The notes: a model not told the origin generated them from the letters alone. DNA of 64,000 nucleotides from Nitrospirota bacterium (GCA_016234115.1 JACRHD010000024.1:22301-86300), one strand, 5' to 3'; shown: positions 45,613 through 54,590, counted from the stretch's first letter. A program made the numbers and translations.

Positions 45613-46813
45613 GCGGACGGCGGACAAGATCATCTTCTCTTACTCCCGATGGAACAGGGAGCAATACGGACTCATCGTTTCTGGCGGAATCAATGAGGTC
45701 TTCTTCCATGTCGTATATTTCGTTGACGTCAAAGGCCTTGTGCTCCAGTCCGTCTGACAGGAACTCTATAACGTCGCCGGTTTTCAAACTGCTCCTCAAT
45801 GCTACGACCGCTTTGCCGTTTCTTACGGACTCGACTACCCCGACGAGTTCATGGCTCATCCTGTAGATATTTTCTTCATCATGATTGTATCCTTTGTCCG
45901 GATGCTTTCCGAAGAACATCCCGCAAGTATATCCCCTGCTTGAGAACATCGATAATTCCTTCAGCCATTTTTCCCTTACATGGTATGGCCTTTCCTTGAG
46001 GCTGTCGATGGCCTCCCTGTAAGTTTTAACGACCCCGGCCAGATAGTTGATGCCTTTCATCCTGCCTTCGATCTTGAAGCTGTTAATCCCGGCGTCCGCA
46101 AGTTTATCGAGATGCCCGATCATGCACAGGTCTTTTGAGCTCAGGATATATGTCCCCCTGTCATCTTCATAAACCGGGAAGTGCTGCCCCTTTCGCGTCT
46201 CCTCCATCAATGTATAATTCCACCTGCATGAGTTGGCGCATTCGCCCCTGTTGCCCTGCCTGTTCGCTAAAAAGCTGCTTATATAACACCTGCCCGAATA
46301 GGATATGCAGATGGCGCCGTGAACAAAACACTCTAATTCGAGAGAGACATGATCACGAATCGCCTTTATTTCTTCAAGCGTGAGTTCCCTCGAAAGCACG
46401 AGACGTTTCGCGCCGAGTTTCTCCCAGAACTTTGCCGCCCTGTAATTGGTGATGTTTGCCTGGGTGCTGACATGAACGGGGATTTCAGGAACGGTTTCAG
46501 CCGCCATTTCAAATACGCCCGCATCGGAGACGATGACGGCGTCGGGGGCGATCTTTTTTAAAAATGAAAGATGTTCCCTCAGAGGAGCCATGTCCCTGTT
46601 GTGAGGGAAGATGTTTACGGTGACGTAGAATTTCCTGCCTGACGCGCGAACAAACCCGGCGGCCTTTTCAAGTTCTTCGGGCGCAAAATTGTCCGCCCTG
46701 GCCCTGAGGCTGAATCCGGACAGTCCCATGTAGACGGCTTCGGCCCCGTAATGAATAGCGGTCTTGAGCTTTTCGAAATTGCCGGCGGGGGCGAGGAGTT
46801 CGGGTGTTTTCAC
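45599..46813 (-). CDS. Peptidase U32 family protein
   Basis: A ~404-residue protein that begins VKTPELLAPAGNFEKLKTAI, the canonical U32 start, then HYGAEAVYMGLSGFSLRA, the family segment ELECFVHGAICISYSGRCYIS, and GECANSCRW. Members are linked to collagenase-like activity or, in better studied cases, to tRNA/rRNA hydroxylation (TrhP and RlhA types) and ubiquinone hydroxylation. The cysteine set here would suit an iron-sulfur cluster. The start was placed at a GTG at 46811-46813. An ATG 31 codons upstream would add low-complexity residues from a repeat. Confidence 0.9.
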   Translation of the reverse strand: MKTPELLAPAGNFEKLKTAIHYGAEAVYMGLSGFSLRARADNFAPEELEKAAGFVRASGRKFYVTVNIFPHNRDMAPLREHLSFLKKIAPDAVIVSDAGVFEMAAETVPEIPVHVSTQANITNYRAAKFWEKLGAKRLVLSRELTLEEIKAIRDHVSLELECFVHGAICISYSGRCYISSFLANRQGNRGECANSCRWNYTLMEETRKGQHFPVYEDDRGTYILSSKDLCMIGHLDKLADAGINSFKIEGRMKGINYLAGVVKTYREAIDSLKERPYHVREKWLKELSMFSSRGYTCGMFFGKHPDKGYNHDEENIYRMSHELVGVVESVRNGKAVVALRSSLKTGDVIEFLSDGLEHKAFDVNEIYDMEEDLIDSARNDESVLLPVPSGVREDDLVRRPLTPP

Positions 46814-46909
46814 AGGGAATATTTTACCACAGAGGAAGTGCCGAGGCACAAAGGGAAGTCCGGTAGAAATTCTTCCCCGGCCTCCCCTTTGTGCTGACAT
46901 CTGCAATAG

Positions 46910-48223
46910 TTATGATTGATCTTTCAGCAAATTCTCCACTGCAATAGATGTCTTCAACGCCTCAACAACGTCCGGGTCAAACTGTGTGCCCGCGTTCGCC
47001 TCGATTTCGCTTAGGGCGGCCTCGTAATCAAGCTGTTTTGCAAGTGACCGGGAATATCCGCTTGTAAGCGCGTCGAAGGCGTCGGCGACCGTCAGGATGC
47101 TCGCGCTCAGCGGGATGTCCTCTTTTTTCTTCGAGAAGGGGAAACCCGTTCCGTCATACCGCTCATGGTGGTGGAGGACGGCGACCGCCGAATCCGACCA
47201 CATGGATATGGGGTTGATCAGGTCGAAGCCGAGCACCGGGTGCTGCTCGATCTTTTCCTTGTCCCACTGGTCGGCATAACTGATCTTCAGCATGCCGATA
47301 TCGTGAAGAAGGGAGGCATAATACAGTATTCTGAGCTCATCCTCGGACAGGCGCATCTGTTTCCCTATAAGGTTTGAGTATCTTGCTACCCGTCTGGCAT
47401 GCCCGTCCCTCTTCAGGATATAATCCTGGGCGGTGACGAGCATCTCCGTAATATGGATAAAATCGGCATGCTGTCTCTCCCGCATCCTGTTCTGCACAAT
47501 GGAAATGCCGGCCTGATCAGCGAGACCGTAAAGCAGCGACTCATCCTGTTTGTTGAAGGGAGAGTTCCTTTTGTTGCGCAGCTCAATCACGCCTATCGTA
47601 GAACCCGCGTAGACAAGGGGGACACACAGCGCCGACCTGGTCCCGTACCGCGAGCCGGGTTCCATCAGACAACCGGGCCCAGGAGAAACATTCTCTATGA
47701 GCGCCGTTTGACCGGTCATGGCGACCATGCCCGCTATGCCCTCTCCCTTTTTCAGGATTATGTTGTTGAATGTCTCAGCGTTCTTTCCTACGTTGACCCT
47801 GGACAGGAGATTGCCTTCATCGTCGCATATAAGCAGCGAACCTGATTCAGCGCCGGTGAGGTCAGCGGCGGATTGAACTATTTTTTTCAGAAGGATGTCC
47901 GGATAGACCGTTTCCCTGAACTGTTTAGTAATATCAAAAAGACTGTTCAGGCCGGCGTTGAAATTCTGCGCTGATGATATGGAGGAGTTCGTTGTCCTTC
48001 TCAGCAGAACCAGTCCGAGAACGGAAACGACGACGGCCAACAGAAGTATTATTACTATATCAACAGGGACCCTTGTAACATCCCCCCCGGACAAATACGG
48101 ATACACATACTTGAGTGAAAAATAAACGAGCAGCGCCAAAGGGATAATGGACGCTATGAAGTGTGAAATCGTTACGGATCGGCGTATATTGTCGAAAAAA
48201 TCTTTGCCTTCAAGTCCCTGCAT
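46910..48223 (-). CDS. Membrane GAF/HD-GYP domain phosphodiesterase
   Basis: A 437-residue protein. Two membrane helices (residues ~18-40 and ~48-72), a GAF domain (~100-255, with ESGSLLICDDEGNLLSRVNVG and GIAGMVAMTGQTALIENV) and an HD-GYP domain follow. The metal site is LLHDIGML and HHHERYDGTGFP, with LTVADAFDALTSGY behind it. Such proteins hydrolyse c-di-GMP (or cGAMP) in response to a GAF signal. AAGGGAG precedes the ATG. It shares direction with the PEP-CTERM gene upstream but is probably a separate unit. Confidence 0.93.
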   Translation of the reverse strand: MQGLEGKDFFDNIRRSVTISHFIASIIPLALLVYFSLKYVYPYLSGGDVTRVPVDIVIILLLAVVVSVLGLVLLRRTTNSSISSAQNFNAGLNSLFDITKQFRETVYPDILLKKIVQSAADLTGAESGSLLICDDEGNLLSRVNVGKNAETFNNIILKKGEGIAGMVAMTGQTALIENVSPGPGCLMEPGSRYGTRSALCVPLVYAGSTIGVIELRNKRNSPFNKQDESLLYGLADQAGISIVQNRMRERQHADFIHITEMLVTAQDYILKRDGHARRVARYSNLIGKQMRLSEDELRILYYASLLHDIGMLKISYADQWDKEKIEQHPVLGFDLINPISMWSDSAVAVLHHHERYDGTGFPFSKKKEDIPLSASILTVADAFDALTSGYSRSLAKQLDYEAALSEIEANAGTQFDPDVVEALKTSIAVENLLKDQS

Positions 48224-48445
48224 TTTAAAACATGCTCCCTTACCGGTTGATTCTGCTTATTATTAATCGGTAAGGGGACGGGAAAACTGAAGAAGTCCGG
48301 ACCAGGGGTCCCGTCATTTAACACCCGGAATCTCATTGCTTTCAGGATGTTTTTCAATCATGCCTCCCGGAGTACGATATTGGTGAGTAATCCGGGGTAA
48401 GACGAGAAAAAGGGCGATGCGATAGTCGATTTTGCCGATCAGGGA

Positions 48446-48631
48446 TCAGGGTCTCTTTTTCTTCAGTAAATGCCTTGCGGCCAGGGCTGCGCCTCCGACT
48501 ATAAAAAGTATTGAGCTCACAGGCTCCGGGGCTATGGGCGGCAAATCAGGCGGCGCTGTCGCGTTTGAAACAGAGCTGAGGCCGAGCAGTGAAAAAAGCA
48601 GCGTTGTTAATCCGGGCATTAATTTTTTCAT
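48446..48631 (-). CDS. Very small PEP-CTERM protein
   Basis: A 61-residue product: a signal peptide (MKKLMPGLTTLLFSLLGLSS...NA), about ten proline-rich residues, and a C-terminal PEP-CTERM sorting signal, PEPVSSILFIVGGAALAARH followed by basic residues. An exosortase would cleave and process it at the PEP motif, leaving almost no mature chain. The start is the ATG at 48629-48631, preceded by AAGGAGG. An upstream ATG at 48721 would add 30 implausible residues. A sigma-54-like promoter lies 40 bases upstream. No exosortase gene is in the window. Confidence 0.8.
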   Translation of the reverse strand: MKKLMPGLTTLLFSLLGLSSVSNATAPPDLPPIAPEPVSSILFIVGGAALAARHLLKKKRP

Positions 48632-48670
48632 TGGATAGCCTCCTTGATGTAAAGAATTAAAACATATACT

Positions 48671-48686
48671 ATCAAGAAATATGCCA
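48671..48686 (-). promoter_or_regulatory. Sigma-54-like -24/-12 promoter for the PEP-CTERM gene
   Basis: On the minus strand TGGCATATTTCTTGAT matches the sigma-54 pattern TGGCA-N6-TTGCW at all but the last conserved C. It would start transcription near 48660, giving a leader of about 28 bases that includes the ribosome site. PEP-CTERM genes under PrsK/PrsR control are known to use RpoN, which supports this call. Confidence 0.5.
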
Positions 48687-48822
48687 CTTTCAGGGCAATA
48701 TTCTGAAGTTATGTTTTTCATGTTTAATCAAGGAGTTGTCGTTTAATACGGACAAATCAGGAGGTGGGGAAGTGAAGTTTTACACGGTCTTGTCACCACA
48801 CAAAGTGTGACATGGCACATAA

Positions 48823-50352
48823 CTAACCAGGGTTGCCGCCCCTAAACACGTTGCTTTTGACCCACAGGTAAAAGAGGCTCTTAAACCCTGTTGCCGCAGC
48901 CTTCATGTCATGAACGCTCCTCAGGCCGAGTATCCTTTTTACTATAAAGCGCGGTCTTGAATAAAACCTCTTGAACGCAAGCTGACGCAGGTTTGAAATC
49001 TCGTCCCTTGTCATTGTATACGGAATAAATGCGGCCCCCTGGTAAGTAAAGTCCGTAAGGTCTCCGGACATGGTCCCGTATTTTTCAAGGTTGTCATAAA
49101 GCTCCGTACCGGGGAAAGGGGTGAGGGCGTGAAAGTTAGCGATGTCGGGGTCCAGCTCGCAGGCAAACTCTATGGTCTTTAACCCGTCCTCGAATGTCTG
49201 GCCGGGAAGGCCGAAAAGGAAGGGCGTGTAAACGGTCAGGCCTGCCGTCTTTGCGGCCGTGACGGCCCTGCGTATCTGATCAGTTGTTATTCCCTTTCGG
49301 ATCGTGTTCAGATTTCTCTGAACGCCGCTTTCAGCCCCGAACAGTACCGCCCAGCAGCCGGCGGCTTTAAACGCCCTTAATAAGGGGCCGTCGACCTGGT
49401 GGACGCATGCGGAGGCAAACCATGTAAAATCGAATCTGCGACTTCTTATCTCCTGCGTTATCTTCATGGCCCTGTCGTAATCGGCGGCGAACGTGTCATC
49501 GATAAATTTTATTTCACGGTATCCCTGTCTCAGGCAAAGTTCGATTTCCTGCATGACGTTTTCAACGCTGCGGTAACGAATGCCGAGTTTTCTCTCTCTA
49601 TCGATCTGGAAGCAGAAGATGCACCTCCTGTTGCAGCCGCGGGCGGTCATGATGACGGCCACCGGCTTTCTCTTGTAAGTCGCCGGCGGAGGTATGTAAT
49701 GATTTGCGTCTCCCAGAAGTTCACGGGCGGGGAAAGGGAGAGAATCGACATCAGTTATAAGAGGTCTCGGAGGATTTTTAATTATCCTCCCGCCTTCCCT
49801 GAATACGACCCCTTCGACCCCTTCAAGGCTGTCGCCATGGGATATCCTCTCAAGCATCTCCGCAACCGTCAGCTCTCCTTCACCGGTGACAACGGCGTCG
49901 ATATCAAGTGAATCCTGCAGACATTTCTCCTGCATTGCTATAGGGTAGGGGCCCCCGACGGCGATGTAGGGGGTTCTAAATCCCCCCTTGCCCCGGGGGG
50001 ATTCAGGAAGCCCGCTTCCCCCTTTGACAAAGGGGGATAAAGGGGGATTTTTTGAATAATCAACCTTCATAATTCGTCTTATTTCCGACGCCGTAAAAAC
50101 CGCCTTCTTCCATCCGAACGTGGTCGAGTAGATGCCGATGAAATCGGGTCTAAATTCGGAAAGGGAGCCAAGTATCTCATGGTGCTTCATGAACGCGCCG
50201 TTGAGGAACTTCACCTCGTGTCCGGCCTTCATCAGATAAGACGCGACGTAAAGCGTCCCAAGAGGCTGCCAGTAGTTGATCTGCGATGCGGCGGTCTTGC
50301 TGGAAAAAATATCTTCGGGGACCCATGAGGGGATGACGAGGGCGCACTTCAT
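48823..50352 (-). CDS. B12-binding radical SAM protein
   Basis: A 509-residue protein with an N-terminal cobalamin-binding-like domain (QPLGTLYVASYLMKAGHEVKF, FIGIYSTTFGWKKA), then the radical SAM motif RGCNRRCIFCFQI and a strand-rich TIM-barrel core (IKFIDDTFAADYDRA, GAESGVQRNL, FLFGLPGQTFE). Between the two, ~30 residues (~100-130) are encoded by palindromic repeats (49970-50052) and give a Pro/Gly/Lys-rich loop. The product and substrate are unknown; relatives act in hopanoid, bacteriochlorophyll and lipid modification. The adjacent gene encodes an FAD oxidoreductase. Confidence 0.9.
   Translation of the reverse strand: MKCALVIPSWVPEDIFSSKTAASQINYWQPLGTLYVASYLMKAGHEVKFLNGAFMKHHEILGSLSEFRPDFIGIYSTTFGWKKAVFTASEIRRIMKVDYSKNPPLSPFVKGGSGLPESPRGKGGFRTPYIAVGGPYPIAMQEKCLQDSLDIDAVVTGEGELTVAEMLERISHGDSLEGVEGVVFREGGRIIKNPPRPLITDVDSLPFPARELLGDANHYIPPPATYKRKPVAVIMTARGCNRRCIFCFQIDRERKLGIRYRSVENVMQEIELCLRQGYREIKFIDDTFAADYDRAMKITQEIRSRRFDFTWFASACVHQVDGPLLRAFKAAGCWAVLFGAESGVQRNLNTIRKGITTDQIRRAVTAAKTAGLTVYTPFLFGLPGQTFEDGLKTIEFACELDPDIANFHALTPFPGTELYDNLEKYGTMSGDLTDFTYQGAAFIPYTMTRDEISNLRQLAFKRFYSRPRFIVKRILGLRSVHDMKAAATGFKSLFYLWVKSNVFRGGNPG
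49970..50052. repeat. In-frame CCCCC/GGGGG palindromes inside the radical SAM gene
   Basis: AAATCCCCCCTTGCCCCGGG, CTTCCCCCTTTGACAAAGGG and related words form two linked hairpins. The same class lies before galT at 14756-14809. Confidence 0.85.
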
Positions 50353-50441
50353 CGTTTTCTTAGTCGCGAATTTTTACGAATTGTATCGAATAAAAGTAGG
50401 ACATCCAAATTATTTTCATCTTTCTTTTGTGTGATTCGTGT

Positions 50442-51827
50442 TCATTTGCGGCTGAGCGCTGTTTTCCGAATTATGTTATTCGCCGCTTCTCTTCCGGACT
50501 CTATCGCGTGATCTATATTGTAGTATTTAAACTTCCCTGTCCTGCCTGCTATGTGCAGGTTTTTAAACCGGTCGAGATATTCCGATATGCGGGAATAATG
50601 CTCGTTGTATCCGACTTCAAAGACGGGATATGCCTTAGGCACCCTCAATATGCAACTGTCCGAGACGTCTTCCATCCCGATAAGTCCGAGGTCCGCTAAT
50701 TGCCGGGCCGTAAGTGAAGTGAGCTCATTGTCCGGGGCGTTCCAGATATTATCGTCCCGGAAACAGAAATATTCGGCAACTATGCTGGTCTTCCCCTCGG
50801 GCGCCATGTGCGGGCTCCAGTTCTTCGGCTCATGTATCCTTCCAAGGGGCATGCCCTTCTCCGGCAGGTAAAGCCATGTAAGGTCCGTGACTTTTTCACG
50901 GTTGAGCATGAGGGTTACGATCACGAGGTCTCTGTATCTCAGCTTTGAAGCTGCTTCGAGGATGTCCTGCGGGGGAAGCGGATCGAACATTGTCACGAGG
51001 CGCGTCAAAGGTATGCTGGAGACGAACTCGCTGCCTCTGACATCGTAGGTTTCGGCACAGTTCTTTGCTGTTATGCCGGTGATGACAGAGTCTTTGTGGC
51101 TTATCTTTGAGACCCGCGTATTGGTCTTCACGGTATTTTCTTTTTCAATTTCTTCCTTTAATCTGTCGGAAATCTGCCCAATCCCCAGGGGAGGGTAGAT
51201 GAACCTGTCGACAAGCGTGGGGACTTTACGGCCGCTGTATTTAAAGAGGGCGTTCTTCAGGGCCACTCCAAGGGAGAGCCCTTCGATTCTTTTGGACACC
51301 CACTCTTCACTTATACTTTTGCAGTCAATTCCCCACACCTTCTCGCTGTATTCCTTAAAGTAGATGGTAAACAGGGTCCTTCCGAAATTGCTTACCACCC
51401 AGTCTTCAAGGGATATATTCTGCGGGGCGCTGAAGACGTTCCTTATTTTCTCTTTTCCGTAATCGGAAACGGCCCTTACCGTCGTCGATACGCCCAGCCC
51501 GAAGAGCGCGTTTGCCGGCTTGAGGGGGTAATCAAAAAATTTCTTCCTGAGATATATCTTGCTCTTCCGGTGGACGGTCAGATAATCTCCACGCAGGACG
51601 TCTTTTACGAAACGGTCCGTCTCCTCGTTTCTGGTAAAGAACCGGTGACCGCCGAGGTCGAATTTGAAAGCGCCGTGCTGAATGGTCCTCGACAGTCCGC
51701 CGACGCAGGAGTCGCTTTCAAACACCGAAACAGGCCGTCGGGCCCTGACGAGATTGAACCCGGCTGAAAGGCCGGCGAGTCCGCCGCCCATTATCACGAT
51801 TTCTTTTTTACCGTTGTTTAAGCTCAT
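50442..51827 (-). CDS. FAD-dependent amine-oxidase/UDP-galactopyranose-mutase-like oxidoreductase
   Basis: A 461-residue flavoprotein. The FAD dinucleotide motif is IVIMGGGLAGLSAGFNLVRA with the partner acidic residue in VFESDSCVGGLSRT. GGHRFFTRNEE and YFKEYSEKVWGIDC follow as in this family, and the C-terminus has AGRTGKFKYYNIDHAIESG for FAD binding. Relatives include protoporphyrinogen oxidase-like and sugar-modifying enzymes acting on lipid-linked or cell-surface glycans. The radical SAM gene begins 89 bases downstream on the same strand. Confidence 0.88.
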   Translation of the reverse strand: MSLNNGKKEIVIMGGGLAGLSAGFNLVRARRPVSVFESDSCVGGLSRTIQHGAFKFDLGGHRFFTRNEETDRFVKDVLRGDYLTVHRKSKIYLRKKFFDYPLKPANALFGLGVSTTVRAVSDYGKEKIRNVFSAPQNISLEDWVVSNFGRTLFTIYFKEYSEKVWGIDCKSISEEWVSKRIEGLSLGVALKNALFKYSGRKVPTLVDRFIYPPLGIGQISDRLKEEIEKENTVKTNTRVSKISHKDSVITGITAKNCAETYDVRGSEFVSSIPLTRLVTMFDPLPPQDILEAASKLRYRDLVIVTLMLNREKVTDLTWLYLPEKGMPLGRIHEPKNWSPHMAPEGKTSIVAEYFCFRDDNIWNAPDNELTSLTARQLADLGLIGMEDVSDSCILRVPKAYPVFEVGYNEHYSRISEYLDRFKNLHIAGRTGKFKYYNIDHAIESGREAANNIIRKTALSRK

Positions 51828-51906
51828 GTCTTCTATTGTACACGGTCTGAATCGGGGAATTCCTCGACGCCTTGCTATACAGGGGGAACAGCCGTACTCT
51901 CCTCTG

Positions 51907-51942
51907 AAAAAAAGGACCGCCTTATTGAAAGCGGTCCTTTTG
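51907..51942 (-). terminator. Rho-independent terminator after uspA
   Basis: AAAAGGACCGC pairs with GCGGTCCTTTT around a ten-base loop. On the minus strand a run of Ts follows the stem, so it ends the yedE-tusA-uspA transcript. It lies 35 bases past the uspA stop. Confidence 0.9.
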
Positions 51943-51976
51943 AAATTGATACATCATAGAAATCGAATCTGTTAGC

Positions 51977-52441
51977 TCATTTTACGACCAGCACGGGAAC
52001 CGGGGCAAGGTTTGCCACTTCTCTGCTGACGCTTCCCATGAACAGGTGGGAAACCCTTTTACCCCTTGAGCCGACGATTATCATATCGGCCTCTTCCTCC
52101 TTCGCAGTATCCAGGATCTCTTCAGAGGGATTTCCTAATTTAACGAGAGGCTTTATCTGCGACTTCAGGTTCGTTTTTTCGAGATAACTCCTGTAGTAAT
52201 CTATGACGGCAGCGGCCTTCCTGTCCAATGCCTCTTTATAGTCTGTTCCTTCCAACACTTCCTTCAGTGTGGACAGTTCCGAAACAGGGAGCATCTCCGT
52301 CATTAAGGTCCTGCCCTCAAACTGCTCTACGTAGAGCAATATTACTGATTCAGGATTAATGCACTTGCAAACATTGGCAAAGGTAGAGACTGCGTTTTTA
52401 GTTCCCTTTGTATCATCAACAGCAATGAGTATCTTTTTCAT
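51977..52441 (-). CDS. Universal stress protein
   Basis: A 154-residue UspA-fold protein. It opens KKILIAVDDTKGTKNAV and ends with the ATP-binding signature GSRGKRVSHLFMGSVS followed by VPVLVVK. Such proteins bind ATP and are induced by starvation or stress. It is the last gene of the operon that begins with yedE, 37 bases after the Gly/Tyr-rich protein. Confidence 0.93.
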   Translation of the reverse strand: MKKILIAVDDTKGTKNAVSTFANVCKCINPESVILLYVEQFEGRTLMTEMLPVSELSTLKEVLEGTDYKEALDRKAAAVIDYYRSYLEKTNLKSQIKPLVKLGNPSEEILDTAKEEEADMIIVGSRGKRVSHLFMGSVSREVANLAPVPVLVVK

Positions 52442-52478
52442 TTTCGTACCCGCCTGTTTTTAGGTTAACAGATTATTT

Positions 52479-52832
52479 CTAATGACCGTAACCGCCTGAT
52501 GGGGCGCCGTAACCGCCTGTCGGCGCACCGTACCCGCCAGTTGCAGGCGCACCGTAACCGCCTGATGAAGGCGCACCGTACCCGCCTGATGACGGCGCGC
52601 CATAACCGCCGGATGGGGCTCCATAACCGCCTGCTGCAGGAGCATGACCGTAACCCCCCGCTGCCGGCGCAGAACCGTAACCGCCTGCTGCAGGGGCCTG
52701 TCCATAACCGCCTGCTGCTGCACCGTGTCCCTGGGCAGCCTGTTCCGACATGCCATGCTGCTGGCTGTAGACGACCAGAAAGCCGATTATTACCACGACA
52801 ATTGCGATAGTTATCGCAAGAGGCTTATTCAT
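52479..52832 (-). CDS. Membrane-anchored protein with GGYGAP repeats
   Basis: A 117-residue protein. An N-terminal membrane helix (PLAITIAIVVVIIGFLVVYS) is followed by QQHGMSEQAAQGHG and then about ten repeats of Gly-Gly-Tyr-Gly with Ala-Pro and Ser/Thr. This repeat spans nearly the whole exported region. No family was recognised. The gene sits between tusA and uspA with short gaps and TCAAGGAGGAATC before the ATG, so it is expressed with them. A flexible periplasmic or cytoplasmic scaffold is conceivable. The coding repeat is ~21 bases long. Confidence 0.8.
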   Translation of the reverse strand: MNKPLAITIAIVVVIIGFLVVYSQQHGMSEQAAQGHGAAAGGYGQAPAAGGYGSAPAAGGYGHAPAAGGYGAPSGGYGAPSSGGYGAPSSGGYGAPATGGYGAPTGGYGAPSGGYGH

Positions 52833-52859
52833 GATTCCTCCTTGACTTAAGGATAAGCA

Positions 52860-53111
52860 TTATCCTTTTTTGATCTTCATGTGTATTTTGCCGCCCTCGG
52901 TTTTCCTGTCAGATACATCATGTCCGACCTGGTCGCACATCTGTATTATTGTCTCAACGGACGACGGGTTATCAAGTATTACCTCGACGACATCTCCTTC
53001 ATTCATTTTCTCGAGGGACTTCTTGCAGTATATCTGGGGATGCGGACATACGTATCCACAGACATCAAGCATATAAGTTCCATCTCCTGTTTTTTCAAAT
53101 TTCATTGCCAT
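52860..53111 (-). CDS. tusA: TusA/SirA-family sulfur-carrier-like protein
   Basis: An ~83-residue protein with the CPxP-type active site: YVCPHPQIYCKKSLEKM. The cysteine would carry persulfide sulfur. The start is the ATG at 53109-53111, preceded by AAGGAGGAG. An upstream start would add 14 atypical residues. It follows the YedE-like transporter by ~50 bases. Such YedE-TusA pairs are thought to import thiosulfate-type sulfur (or act in selenium metabolism) and pass it to intracellular acceptors. Confidence 0.92.
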   Translation of the reverse strand: MAMKFEKTGDGTYMLDVCGYVCPHPQIYCKKSLEKMNEGDVVEVILDNPSSVETIIQMCDQVGHDVSDRKTEGGKIHMKIKKG

Positions 53112-53162
53112 GACTGTACTCCTCCTTGGTTTAGGTTGATTTAATTGACACAAAGCCTTCGC

Positions 53163-54590
53163 TTAGAAGGCTTCCATTTCCTTTGCCATTTTCCTTTCAG
53201 ACCACCAGTTGAAGAATTTGACCCCGATAAAGGCCCCGCCTACCATGCCGGTTCCGTATAACCATCCGCTTGGATCGCCGCCGGCGACTCTTATGAAGAA
53301 GGCGCCGATATTGCAGCCGAGGGCGGGTCTTGAGCCGAAGCCCATCAGTAAACCGCCGAGAAGACCCCATACGATAAGCTCGCCCTTGGGCATTTTAAAT
53401 TTGAATTCATTGCTCAACCGCGCCATTACCATTGCTCCGAAGATGATGCCGAAAGACATCCAGAGGGCAGGATTGCGCCATGGTTCAGGAAGTCCGTTGT
53501 TGACCCCGAAGAATATATTGTCGTGCATGTTCCATCCGAATTTTTCCAGGATCCATGCGCCGAACTGGCCTTCCTGGCTCGTGATATACCAGTATCCGGG
53601 GTCGAAGACTTTTCCGCTAATTGATACGTCCCCCGTATGCCCCATTTTTGTAAGCAGCCGTCCGAAGTTGTCAACGCCGAACCTCAACTGCATGCCTTTC
53701 ATTACAAGGATATGAAGTCCTGCTACTATACCGATCAGGACGCCCATCAACGTCGTTCTCTGGGAGGCTGTTATCATGCTCCAGATGCCTGCGGCATCGT
53801 CGCCGAGGCCGGTGGCTGCGCCGCCTTTCTGCTTTGCGCGTTTCTTAAGAAACCCTTTTCTTGTATAGAAGACATAAATGACAATGAGAAGAATGACCGC
53901 CGGAATAAGGGCCGTCAGAAGCGCGTCACCGATGAAATATTTGGACGCGCCCGGCAGGGCCGCCTTGATTGCCGCCGTGTCAGACATCCGGAGAGTCGGC
54001 TTGTCCCACACGTATCCGGCGAGATATGTATCAAAAGACGAGGTCATCTTATCCGCCGGAAGTCCTTTTGCGGCGGCAGTGGCCACCCACGACTGGGGAA
54101 TCAGGAAATCAAACCATTTCACATCCACGAATACCGCCTGACCGATGCAGAGTCCGAAGAACGCCGCCAGGAAGGAAGTCATGTTTCCTTCACCGATCTT
54201 ATAGAGAGAACCGGATGCGCAGCCTCCTGACAGGACCATGCCTACCCCGAAGATCAGGCCCGCTATCAGGGTGTGTATCCCGAAAGGAGCCGGATGGAAT
54301 GTACTCATATTGGTTGAAGCAAGGGTCGCCTGAATCAGGCTGAAGAACATAAGCGCCACAAGAATACCCACCGCCATTCTCGGCACGCCCGCGGCAAAAA
54401 GATCTCTCGATGCAGAGGCAAAACAGAATCTCCCGTACTGAAGCATCATCCCGTATGCGAAACCAAACCAGATATACGCTACGAGGTACATATAGAATAC
54501 GTTCGCCTTATAATACATGAAGCTTATGAGGATCAAGGCGCCTGTGATTAAAAAAGCCCACATTTTGTTTTTCGTTCCGTTTTCTTCCAC
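53163..54590 (-). CDS. YeeE/YedE-family thiosulfate/sulfur transporter
   Basis: A 475-residue protein with about ten hydrophobic helices and the family cysteine motifs YGRFCFASASRD, SGGCASGSLYKIGEGN and RPALGCNIGAFF. Structural work on TsuA/YeeE shows that cysteines of this sort pass thiosulfate through the membrane. A long middle segment (residues ~190-330) contains a VDNFGRLLTKMG loop. TusA is encoded directly downstream, giving a sulfur import and transfer module. TTAAAGGAGGTCCC precedes the ATG. Confidence 0.92.
   Translation of the reverse strand: MEENGTKNKMWAFLITGALILISFMYYKANVFYMYLVAYIWFGFAYGMMLQYGRFCFASASRDLFAAGVPRMAVGILVALMFFSLIQATLASTNMSTFHPAPFGIHTLIAGLIFGVGMVLSGGCASGSLYKIGEGNMTSFLAAFFGLCIGQAVFVDVKWFDFLIPQSWVATAAAKGLPADKMTSSFDTYLAGYVWDKPTLRMSDTAAIKAALPGASKYFIGDALLTALIPAVILLIVIYVFYTRKGFLKKRAKQKGGAATGLGDDAAGIWSMITASQRTTLMGVLIGIVAGLHILVMKGMQLRFGVDNFGRLLTKMGHTGDVSISGKVFDPGYWYITSQEGQFGAWILEKFGWNMHDNIFFGVNNGLPEPWRNPALWMSFGIIFGAMVMARLSNEFKFKMPKGELIVWGLLGGLLMGFGSRPALGCNIGAFFIRVAGGDPSGWLYGTGMVGGAFIGVKFFNWWSERKMAKEMEAF

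Noticed and set aside
46814..46906. N-terminal extension of the U32 protein from the ATG at 46906
   Set aside because: The extra residues are Arg/Gly-rich and read from a repeat; the family start KTPELLAPAG lies right at the GTG at 46813.
48632..48721. A longer version of the PEP-CTERM protein starting at 48721
   Set aside because: It would begin before the AAGGAGG site and the sigma-54-like promoter and put 30 residues ahead of a clean signal peptide.
52460..52756. A second minus-strand frame over the GGYGAP protein
   Set aside because: It is a shifted reading of the 21-base coding repeat, rich in Arg, Gln and Val, without a start signal of its own.
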